Assembly (NCBI GenBank): GCA_014904845.1
Contig: MU119507.1
Location: 2,905 to 61,231, forward strand
Origin: Acephala macrosclerotiorum
Taxonomy: Eukaryota; Ascomycota; Leotiomycetes; Helotiales; Mollisiaceae
Direction: 5' to 3'
Length of the DNA: 58,327 nucleotides
Made by a program: the position numbers and the translations under genes. Shown here one piece after another: positions 13,297-21,960 of the stretch (positions are counted from its first letter, which is position 1; every line of letters begins with the position of its first letter). The notes beneath the pieces were generated by a model. That model had not been told where the DNA came from and did not search any database. It worked only from the letters and a program-made list of their open reading frames with translations.

Positions 13297-15860
13297 TTAT
13301 CCAGTTCCACTGCAACCAAAATTGCTTATGCCGCTAGCCGTCTTGCCCGCATCACCAGTACACTTTTTCTGGAATACTCCCGTGCGGAACTTTGCAGTCC
13401 ACTCTCTCCCATCGTTTCCCAAGCCATAGCTAAAGCTCCAACTGTTAGACAAGAGGGCGCAGCCTTTGACCTGAGTCCGTAGACCGGCTCCATAGTCCGC
13501 GCTATCCCAGCCAGCTCCCCAGAGCGTATACTCATTGTAGAGTGCTTTGTAGCTACTATCACAACCCCCCTTCACCCCATCAGATGCCGGCTGGCGAAGG
13601 GCTTGCGGGTCGATATGGTACTTGTTAATTCCAACTGTGTATAGACCACCTCCCTTGTAGTTCGCGGGATTGTTGGGGTTATTCCCATCACAGCCGTCGA
13701 TGATAGCAAGGAGGTGCGTCTCACAGTCGCCCTCGCTCGGCATAGGGGTACCAGGTGGTGCATCTATAGAGATAGAAACTTCATCGGGGGTGCCCTGGTT
13801 GTACCGACGTACGATAGAGCCAGAATCTTTGTCCGGGCCGCCCTGCTTCACGGCATCGGGGCAAAATTCCTTCTGGATGTGATCCACCAGCCCATCGCGT
13901 TCCACGTACTTGTTGCTTGCTAGAACATTGCATGTCAACTGTGGGGTCGGGGTCGGGGTAGGGGTTTGTTGTATGGATGCAGGAGGGACTACGCTTGGAT
14001 TGTCTTTCTCAGTGACCCCATTCCAGATCACGCGGATATTCGGGGTCCGCGCCCAGCTCGCAGCATCCGTTTGCAGGTAGTCCCTCAAATTCTTGGCCAG
14101 ATTGCCATCACTGGTATCGAACGGAACTGTATCGTACGACAGGAGGTTCGCCGCTTCACCCGCAACTGTAGGGGTTGCATAAGACGTGCCCTGTTTATCC
14201 GTGGCTGGATTATTGCCATCTCTGAGCATGCAGGTTATTTGGTTTCCCGGGGCGTGGAGAGTAACCTGTGGCCCCCCTTGAGAGAAAGACGATCGCGCGC
14301 CGCCATGGTCGGTAGATCCAACTACGACCAATGGGTAATCGGGCGCTGCGAACAAGGAAGGGTAGGTATCGACGTCCGTCCGTTGAGGATCTGTGGCGAA
14401 ATTGCCCGCAATAACAAACATGGGAATATCCATGTCCAGAAGCCGTTTAATGAGGTCGTGAAAGAGGTTCTCTGCATTTGGATCCGACCCCCCTGGATCG
14501 AGGTATAACGACATACTGACAACGCTCTTCTTTCTCCTTTCGGGTCTCGCTTTGATGTCTTGATAGATTAGCCTCAGCGCATTGTTAAGCTCATCCGCAT
14601 TGACATCCCATATTTGGACGACCACCAACTTTGCCTGCTTTGCAACACCGTAGTTATTGCCGACTGCTTTGCCAGCGGTGCAGGTTCCGTGCGAATCCTG
14701 AAGTGGGTCGTCCCAAGGATTTATACCATTGGCTTTTGCAATATCGGTCTGAAGGTGCTGGTCGTCGGGCACCACATTAGGAAATTCCTTTATGATAGGT
14801 TAGCCGTTATCTCTGTATATTTCTCTCCCTAGAAGGACAAGGTCTTACATTTGATTGCTTCTTAAAGGCTACTCCGCTTTCGATGTGATATACGAAACTA
14901 TTTTTCCCGTTGTTGCTCTCGTAGACAAAGTTCTTGAGTTTTGTCAAATCCGGAATCGTGCTAAAAGGGGGCGTTTGATAAGCACTAATATTCTATGGGG
15001 TATGCAATATAGGCCTACCTAGGTTGGCTGACTTCGACTAGCTCGGTGACAGCATCCTTCTGGGTTGAGTACATAACGGCTCTCTTGGCTTTCAAATTTG
15101 AGAATTTAGCTGCCAGTGATGGGAGGGGAGGCAAGTCACGGGGAGGCAGGTGACGGCCATACCCCCCCTTTTGGTTTACCCCAAGTGATTTCACGCCTGG
15201 GTTTTTGGCAGCGGCTTGGCTCTGAGTGGTGGTCACTGTAACAAGCAAATGTAGTAATTAGTCAATCGGGCACTTCAGAATCCTGCAGGGGAGAAATAAT
15301 GGCAAGAATAACTTACTGTTGCATAGCCAGTATAGAATCTCATCATCCAAGACAAAAGGTGGCCTGACATTTTGTTTGCCAACGAGATTTTGCAGGTATT
15401 GTTCAGTCTGGTTCGTTTGTATTTGATTTTTGCCGTCTGTAGCGAATACCAGATACTGGTCCGCTGGTGCGTCCTCTCGCTCGGCTAGTCATTCAGCCGC
15501 AGACGTATCGCGGATGCTTCGAGTGGCGGCTGGTGGGGCTGGCGGGTTGAACTCATCAACATGGTCGATACCAGTATTGCCTTGCAGTTGGGAGACTTGA
15601 TCCGGGGATGCTTCTACCGTCCAGTGCATTAAGTGATCATTAACATCTGACCAGGGCAAAAGGTCCTCGGCATCAACAAGTTCCTTGATGAAGTCGCTAG
15701 TCTTAGAAATATCGGTGCCATTCTTTGGAAAGACTGTGTAATATAGTTTCCCCGGGGTAGGCTGCGGGGCAGACTGACTGTCATATCGAGGCAAGTTAGC
15801 AGCTAGAATGCCGCTGACAAGGCAAAGGACAGATAGAACAAATTGTAATAAAGACTGCAT
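13297..15860 (-). CDS. Secreted S8 (subtilisin-like) peptidase with propeptide and C-terminal Cys module, in-frame TGA
   Basis: Four exons by eye: 15860-15317, 15235-15019, 14960-14849 and 14787-13297, with GT-AG introns of 81, 58 and 61 bp. They make one frame of 787 residues if the TGA at codon 124 is read through. The order is signal peptide (1-about 21, MQSLLQFVLSVLCLV...), I9-like propeptide (about 40-107, YTVFPKNGTD ... GIDHVDEF), TGA, a low-complexity stretch, the S8 domain (about 260-530), a Thr-Pro linker (566-574), and a C-terminal module (about 576-787) with eight cysteines. His324 (DSHGTCTAG), oxyanion Asn420 (VIAGN) and Ser493 (GTSYATP) are present. The Asp block reads VYHIESG, with Glu281 at the catalytic Asp position. 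The start chosen is the Met that gives a clean signal peptide; an upstream in-frame Met would add 28 residues and bury it. If the TGA terminates translation, only a 123-residue secreted propeptide is made. The C-terminal module is shared with the SGNH gene at 18,766. Confidence 0.75.
15485..15491 (-). promoter_or_regulatory. In-frame TGA in readthrough context (TGA CTA G)
   Basis: Codon 124 of the S8 gene reads GAA TGA CTA GCC. The same frame stays open for 57 more codons to a GTAAGT splice donor and then through three further exons. UGA followed by CUA(G) is the best-characterised efficient readthrough context in animals, and UGA CU contexts are used in fungi. The alternative is a CGA-to-TGA transition at CpG, that is, a recent nonsense mutation. 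No intron consistent with frame and splice consensus removes it. Confidence 0.5.
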
Positions 15861-15999
15861 GTTGAAAGATTGAATGGGAGGAATGGAAGAAGTGGATAAA
15901 GAATATAAAACAACAGGCAAATTAGGAGCCCACCGATAAGACAAGATATTGGATTCTTTGATGCGCTGATGTCTCCCAGACTTGTAGAGCAGGACGAGG

Positions 16000-16007
16000 C
16001 TTTTATG
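16000..16007 (-). promoter_or_regulatory. TATA-like element of the S8 gene
   Basis: CATAAAAG on the minus strand, about 140 bp upstream of the ATG at 15,860. It is the best TATA-like word in this leader region. Confidence 0.4.
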
Positions 16008-16416
16008 GCTCGCCGATATTGCTATTTCGATCGGGGCTTACAAAAGAGATGGAGAAAAAGAATTACTCCCAGTTCTATCAAAGGTATAGCAAACATGGAG
16101 GAGTCAGGAGGATAGACTTACGCTGACTTGATTCCTTCGACTTGGTCAATCAATGCGTCCATAATTGCCAACGTTGGCGGAATGGAAAATTAAGGGGTGG
16201 AGCCAAATAGGAAGCGATACGAGCTGGTAGACTTTTCGAAATAGAAATATGGTTCTTGTGTTTGTTATGCTTTGGTCTCGATGATGTGTACGGCGATATG
16301 TTGGCTCTGACATCGTTATTTAATTTGAAACTGTTATCCAACCTTGGATCAGTAAGATTATGACTAATCCCGAAAGTCGGCCGCCAAACGGACAGAAGCA
16401 TATATGGCATGTGACT

Positions 16417-16710
16417 GTTGGAATAGCAAACGCTGGGCTGTTGGTAATTAGCCGTAACAGGTTACCAACGGAAATTACCAACAGACCCCCGCCTCAGTCG
16501 CTCTTAGCGGCCTCGGTCTCGGTCGTTCTTGAAGTCCTCGGTCACTCATGAATTCCTGGTCCTGGATCGTAGAAGTAAATACTGTATACGTGGATTAAGG
16601 AGAAGAGTTTATTTACCAGGGTAATAGCGAAGGAGAAGAATATAAGGAATAAATGGCTAGCAAAGAAGCGCTAGATTAATTGAGATCCCGTGCCAATCCC
16701 ACCCCTGTCA
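16417..16710. repeat. Possible solo-LTR-like remnant with hairpin
   Basis: The stretch starts TGTTGGAATAGC, as many Copia-type LTRs do, and lies between two genes with no frame of its own. It contains a perfect 12-bp inverted repeat (CTGTTGGTAATT at 16,438-16,449; its complement at 16,473-16,484) around another TTACCAAC copy. I found no target-site duplication and no second LTR, so this is a suspicion only. It is followed by a 170-bp AT-rich pocket. Confidence 0.3.
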
Positions 16711-16734
16711 AATCCTACTTAAATATCTTTAAAA

Positions 16735-16900
16735 ATTATTTTATTATTATTATTTAATTATAACTAAAGCAGATGAATTTATAATTATAAAAGTTATAAT
16801 AAATACAATTTAAAAAAAAATTATAAATTATTTTAAAATAATATTAAAATTAAATTATTATATTAAAAAATATTTGTATTTTATTTATTTAATTTAATTT
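16735..16900. other. AT-rich pocket inside island 1
   Basis: About 165 bp of RIP-like composition lying against the stop codon of the actin-like gene. It is probably a small degraded insertion, or spill-over mutation from one. The coding sequence beside it still reads normally. Confidence 0.6.
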
Positions 16901-16901
16901 T

Positions 16902-18144
16902 TTAATTACGACGCATAATTTCAGCGGCCCCCTTTGCTACAACCGCCATAGCATCCGAGGATAGGATGGGAGGAAGTTCACCAAGATAATCATACAAAGT
17001 CTCCTTCAAAAATTTCATGAAATGCCCGTATGCCATATCACCTGTAACCATGACAGTTTTCGGCCTAGCGAATAGAGGGTACTTATCCATGATTTGTAAT
17101 AGGGTCTCTTTGACGTTGGCCCAATATTCGTTCGAACTTGGGTATCCAGGGATAGCATTACTGCCTAGGGCGAAATTCTCAACCCTCCGATAGTCCGGCT
17201 CCCAAGTGTCAAAGGCTGTTTGGATTTCGGCCAGAGATACGGTTAATGCATTGTGGCTATAGTGCACTGCCAAAACTGTAGTTTCTGGTAATTGGGTATT
17301 TTCCTCCCGGCACTATTGAGAAATCAGCATTGTGTCTTGAAAGGCGACTCAGACGCTGAGGGTCGAATGAATCTATCTGTTGTGAAGGCGCCCGAAATCT
17401 CGGTGCCAAAACCAGTATTGAAAGAAATGCAGTAATTGACGTACTCTGTCCTCGTCTCGCCAATGCTTACACATGCCTAAACCGTGCCCGGCATATGCAG
17501 CAGCCGTCTCCCAGAGAATTGGCTTGAACTGCCACCTTGGAGCCACGTATTTTATGCCACCGTTTTCGGCAGCGTCTTCGAGATCGTCCTGGTAGAGCGC
17601 AAGGAGATGCGAGGAGGTGAAAACCGCTTCGGATATACTGATGCCAAAGTCGAACTCCAACTGGGATCGTAAATGCTGAATGACTTGAGCGAGAATGCCA
17701 ACCTCATATGAAGCCGGGAGTCCCAGAGTCTTGAGAGCCATGCGTGCACCTTTCCGGGGCTGGTCGGCCCAGTACTCTCCATCATTATCGTACGGCGGCC
17801 TTAAAGACACTATTTCAGCTCCCGATATAGGGTTAAAGCAAATGAGATACATACGCAACGTGTTGCGAAGATTGCAGCGACAACTTCGTCATTACCTGCT
17901 GATAGAGGTACCCTGGCTCGTATATTCGAGTATACGTTTCCAATGTCCCGTCGACACCCTCAAAAATGACGGCAGCTGCTCCGTAAAAGCTTTGGAGACT
18001 GAATCCAACACTGAAATTTGACTTCATGTGAGCGTGGAGCGGCTGTTGGTCGTCATTTTCAAGCGAGAACGCCGACACAATCGCGACAAGGGAAGCCAAA
18101 GCAAGAAGAATGGTTCTTGATGTGAAGTAATTCAGGAGAGACAT
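16902..18144 (-). CDS. Secreted actin/Hsp70-like ATPase-fold protein
   Basis: Three exons by eye: 18144-17855, 17799-17445 and 17312-16902. The introns are 55 bp (GTATGT...TTTAAG) and 132 bp (GTACGT...CAATAG). The exons join without stops into 351 residues. A signal peptide is clear (about 1-26, SRTILLALASLVAIVSA). The rest resembles a fungal family with an actin-like ATPase fold. It has an N-terminal FSVGFSLQSFYGAAAV strand-turn, a central EAVFTSSHLLALYQDDLEDA block with a following AAAYAGHGLG helix, a VMVTGDMAYGHF block where Hsp70/actin relatives have a phosphate-2-type loop, and a terminal VVAKGAAEIMRR. The first loop lacks the usual GxDxG acidic residue, so ATP hydrolysis is doubtful. 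The gene is transcribed away from the SGNH gene, with a shared 620-bp spacer. It is intact as far as I can read. The role is unknown; the fold call is moderate confidence. Confidence 0.7.
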
Positions 18145-18765
18145 TGTTTCGTAAATTGATTGATTTGTGACGGATAGTAGTTGGGTTCAATGAGCCATCC
18201 GTTCTTGAAGGTATGGGATTCTGATGAGGTTAGTCTGGCGCCCGGGTGCCAACTCGCTTATTTGCTGTACGCGCTTTCACCGAATACGAGGAGCAAAGCC
18301 GAATTTCAACGTCAAAAACCAACATCTAGGTCTTACCGGAATTATGCCTTACAAATTTGATACACAACGCCGCTTTCCAACAGTTAGTAGTCATACTTGG
18401 TGCTCTAAGCCTCTTCCTTTCGTTGTTTGCTGTAAGCCACAAGGTTGGGTCATGGGGGCTATCGTGACCTGCCGCAGAAGGCACAAATTAGAACTATAAT
18501 TCTTACATAGATTGCTAACAATAGAATTCCGATGCTGGAAGAAAGGTCTTGAAACAGATCGGATTTATTCGTGCGTGAAAATGGCTCCTCTTATATCAGG
18601 ATATATATATCTCTAATAGCCTTCGGAAATCTACAAGTGTTCCATCATTATACATTTTCTTCGACCAAGCTGCAACGTTGTCCCTTATACCAGCACACGA
18701 GATTGATATAACTATTAGACTGGTCCAATTTTGAGATATTCTATGTCGTCTACCGTGCTTCCAAA
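18145..18765. promoter_or_regulatory. Divergent promoter region, actin-like gene / SGNH gene
   Basis: 620 bp of normal composition separates two divergent secreted-protein genes. A TATATATAT element at 18,602-18,610 lies about 156 bp before the SGNH ATG. No clear TATA box was seen for the minus-strand gene. Short frames here look random. Confidence 0.5.
18602..18610 (+). promoter_or_regulatory. TATA element of the SGNH gene
   Basis: TATATATAT in an otherwise mixed-composition leader, about 156 bp upstream of the ATG at 18,766. Confidence 0.45.
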
Positions 18766-20798
18766 ATGGAGCTCACTACTCCCATGAAGGCCTCCACCAT
18801 TCTCACCGTATATGCAATACTGATGTTTCTGGGCTCTGTGGAAGCAGTAGAGGTTGCGTTGGAATGGGCTGTGATCGGGGATTCGTGGGCATCTGGTGTT
18901 GCCTATAACTCAAGCAACGTCTACCAACCTACAGACAGTGAGACTTGCTACCGCAGCAAGGAGGCCTGGGGAGCGCAGATGGCGAACGATAACTCTTGGT
19001 CTCTCGATCCCCAAGCTTTCCAGTTTGCCGCGTGTGGTGGCACATTAATGGATGATCTCGAACGTCAAATGAAGGAAAGGGCCGGCAAACCCGACATTGT
19101 CTGGGGCATGTTTGGAGGCAACAACGCGTTCTTCGGTGCTATTGCAAGGGCTTGTATCTACCAGCCCATTTCTCCAGATCATCCCTTTGGTTGGGGTCCG
19201 CCTTGGGATGAGGACTCTGATGGAACGGGCTTGTGCAAGAAAAATATCCAGCAAGCGGAAGACTTTCTTAACGACCCAAACGGCATGCGCAAAGGATTTA
19301 CGAAGGCCTTGGACGATATCATCACGGTTGCCCAAGATATGAAGGCCTTGAATGAGCCCTTCGACCTTTACGTTAGCTCATACGTTCGTTTCTTCGATAA
19401 TACCACTGATGCCTGTGACGAGTGGAGCTTTGCCCACGATCGCCTAAGCACTGGCAAGCCAAAACTCGTTAGGGGACTCAGGACGATTATCAACGATAAT
19501 GTTCAGCACATGAATGACATCCAGGCCGAGGTGATCAAGAACTACCAGATGCCCCCTCATACTCCAGTCAACCCAAATTTTCGAATTTACAACTCCCAAC
19601 CCGATAACATCTTTAACGGGCACCGTTTCTGCGAGCAGAATCACACGTTCGAGGATCAGTATTACAACCAGGACGTCTGGCTTTGGAACCTGCAGTACTA
19701 TGACGAGAAGGCGGGAGAAGAAGTGGGTGTAACAACAACAAACAACAGCGTCGAGTTTATGGCACCCCCAGCTGGCTTCGATGTAACACAAGGTTTTCAA
19801 ACGGTGCTAGGGGCGGATACCAACCCTAATGCTAGTATCCCACAGGGTAATGACCCCAATACCCAGCAATATGGGTTTGGCTGGACTGCTCGGCCGTTCC
19901 ATCCCAAGTTTGACGGTCACACAGCTCTTAAAGACTTTTTCATCCAGCAAATGAGGAATGATGGGATTCCGGGCGTCAAGCCAGCAGCTTTACCCCCTTC
20001 GCAGACTTCTTCACAGGCTCCTTCAACACCTTCACCAACGCCCCAGGACAAGCTCGTGTGCAACGGGCTGGGGAGTAGTAAGTATGTCACCCGCGATATC
20101 GTCAAAGATAGCATCCAGAACAACTTCTGCCCAGATGCTGTTAGCAAAGGGCCAACCCAAGAAAAATATAATCAAGGCACTCCAGAAGAGGTGGTCATTG
20201 CATTACAGGGTCCGAATGGCTTCAAGCCAAGTAGCGACGACTGCACAAAGTATCTTCTGTCTGTTATAACAGATGGCTGCGATGGCAACAACCCCCAAAA
20301 TCCCGCAAACTACAAGGGGGGTGGTACCGAAACAATCGACGATATTGTATATACGATTCAGCCTCAAGCCCTTAGACAACCAGCAGATAAGGGCATACAA
20401 TATGGATGTGATTCAAGCTACAAGGTACTATTCAACGAATATACGGTCTGGGGCCATGGGTAAGCCGATTCTCCTATCTTCCCCTTTTTTTAAGTCTTTA
20501 TGATCATCTTGAATTATACCTTGGAAATATTCTTTAAAAGTCCTAAAACATGTCCAATAGAACGAATACTGACTTCCAGTGTAACAGATTTGATAGTGCA
20601 GATCATGGCGATGGACTGAAAACGCAGTTGGGAGGTTGTGCTTTATTACCCAATACTTGGAGCTTTGATTACGGGCTTGGTAGTGACGGGCGTGAATGGA
20701 CGGCTACGTTTAGAACAGGAGTTTTCCAGAAAAGATGCGTTGGAGATGCCGTGAAAAGTGCGGGTGCGCCAAATGCCGGTTGCTCAGGTTCTGGGTAA
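18766..20798 (+). CDS. Secreted SGNH/GDSL hydrolase with C-terminal Cys module
   Basis: Two exons: 18766-20459 and 20588-20798. The 128-bp intron runs GTAAGC ... TACTGAC ... TAACAG, and the joined product is 634 residues. A signal peptide is present (about 1-27, ILTVYAILMFLGSVEA). SGNH blocks are visible: Ser40 in AVIGDSWASG, Gly91/92 in AACGG, Asn119/120 in FGGNN, and His385 in HPKFDGH. The layout resembles the SEST-like branch of esterases and lipases. A Pro/Ser/Thr linker (about 408-427) leads to the same eight-cysteine module as in the S8 gene (about 430-634; shared words CDGNNP, NPANYKGGG, QALRQPA, GREWTA, FRTGVFQK). The acceptor was chosen because it restores the module (VWGHG-FDSADHG against LWGAG-WDSADYG in the S8 protein). 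An earlier CAG acceptor would give a different frame. The likely role is extracellular ester hydrolysis; the substrate is unknown. Confidence 0.85.
20460..20587 (+). other. Intron inside the shared Cys module (SGNH gene only)
   Basis: 128 bp, GTAAGC donor, TACTGAC branch-like word and TAACAG acceptor. It splits the Gly codon before FDSADHG. The S8 gene encodes the homologous residues without an intron. Confidence 0.75.
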
Positions 20799-21123
20799 AG
20801 AGTTATGATTTGTGAGAAGCTGTAGGATAGTTTGAGATTTAGATATTTTCGTTCTTTTATTTTTTAGGACTTTGATAGCTTCCGCTTTTGTTAAACTAAA
20901 GATTTTCACAATGTTAGATTGTAGCCTGAGTATTCTCTCCCTTCCACGATTCTGCTGAGATTCTTTGAGACCATCCATGCCAAGATCAATTGAATAGAGT
21001 TCAGCTGTACCATGAACAGTAAATAGTTTAGAGACCGTCTATGATGAGTAAATGAAGTCAAAACTCAGGGTAGATGGACTAGAATTGTTAAACACCTGCA
21101 ACGAACCGCAATTCATGTATATA
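20799..21123. other. 3' flank of the SGNH gene
   Basis: Intergenic sequence with moderately AT-rich composition. No gene was recognised; the 3' untranslated region is expected here. Confidence 0.5.
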
Positions 21124-21221
21124 TACGGCGGATCCTTAGGGTCAATCTATCAAACGATTCTGCATTCGCTGACTCGGTGCTCGACATGCACTTTGATAAA
21201 TTAACCCTAAGGGTCCGCCGT
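21124..21221. mobile_element. MITE-like element with 31-bp terminal inverted repeats
   Basis: Left arm 21,124-21,154 and right arm 21,191-21,221 are inverted copies with three mismatches, all C/T-type. They begin TACGGCGGA(T/C)CCTTAGGG and end in TATCAAA. TA at both outer edges could be the target duplication of a Tc1/mariner-class element. The 36-bp centre has no frame. The whole can fold into a hairpin. Confidence 0.7.
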
Positions 21222-21275
21222 AGCTGTAGGTACGCCTCAAGTGTGATTATTCTCGTTGAATTCTCAACTATAAGC

Positions 21276-21283
21276 TATATAAG
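21276..21283 (+). promoter_or_regulatory. TATA-like element
   Basis: TATATAAG, followed about 330 bp later by an ATG in a strong context (21,610). It could serve that small frame, but this is uncertain. Confidence 0.3.
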
Positions 21284-21609
21284 AAAGCCCCAAGTCTCTT
21301 CGATGGGTTTTGACAGCATCGAAAGAAAGATTTACCTCATGGAAAATAAGACTTAGTGCAAGTATTTTCATGGGCTCTACTGACCGGAAAATTTGTTATG
21401 CAGTAATGGTAAGCTGTATAATTTAATGCTTCTCTCGGGCAACAACAGACGAGGCGACAAAGATAGGGGGACGAGACCTCGCTAAATCTTCAGTGGGATC
21501 ACAGGGGATTGGCTGGTGGAATCCGGGGGTCCAAATAAGGTCATAGCGCACTAAGCGCTGAGCAAACTTCATTGCAGAACATCATCACGACTACACCGAG
21601 CCAGCAACC

Positions 21610-21777
21610 ATGGCACCTATGTACTTCACGACCCAGACTTTTCAATTGACTCGGTCTATATCGTCGGTATCAAATTCTGCCCTCACTCTTGGCTTTATCA
21701 ATACAAATCCCTCCACGACGACGCGACATCCTGCCCACCGTTTCCTTGAATCGAAGCAAGCTTATATTCGTGATTAA
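21610..21777 (+). CDS. Small ORF, possible broken gene start
   Basis: A 55-residue frame starts at an ATG in good fungal context (gcaaccATGGC) and runs MAPMYFTTQTFQLTRSISS... through a Thr-rich stretch to TAA. About 150 bp later the DNA turns RIP-like, so it may be the first exon of a gene lost in the AT-rich block. I do not recognise it, and it could be chance. Confidence 0.25.
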   Translation: MAPMYFTTQTFQLTRSISSVSNSALTLGFINTNPSTTTRHPAHRFLESKQAYIRD

Positions 21778-21914
21778 AGGCATTAAATCTTGCCGGCATA
21801 CGCACAAGACGGCATTATTTTCGCCGTGTATTTTAAGGATTGATAAATACTGCATTTTTAAAGATTTTATAAGGCAGTTGTTATATTATTACTTAGTGCA
21901 ACGCAGAGTAAAAA

Positions 21915-21960
21915 AAGAGAAATTAATTTTACTCGTAAAAAACTTTTAAATTTCGTAATA
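21915..21960 (-). repeat. Repeat R edge at right border of island 1
   Basis: ttttactcgtaaaaaacttt with the following aaatttcgtaa matches the reverse complement of the distal part of repeat R at about 25,840-25,885, and also 34,475-34,515. Island 1 therefore ends at an inverted piece of the repeat that precedes island 2. Confidence 0.5.

Noticed and set aside
13084..13482. 132-codon plus-strand frame overlapping the S8 gene
   Set aside because: It overlaps the 3' end of the well-supported minus-strand S8 gene and its flank, has no domain character, and a TATA-like word before it is the only support.
15236..15500. Hidden intron removing the in-frame TGA of the S8 gene
   Set aside because: The only candidate acceptor (GCTACAG) pairs with a weak GTCTGC donor to give 68 bp, which breaks the frame.
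18224..18499. 91-codon plus-strand frame in the divergent promoter
   Set aside because: Unstructured composition, lies in the promoter of two real genes, no recognisable motif.
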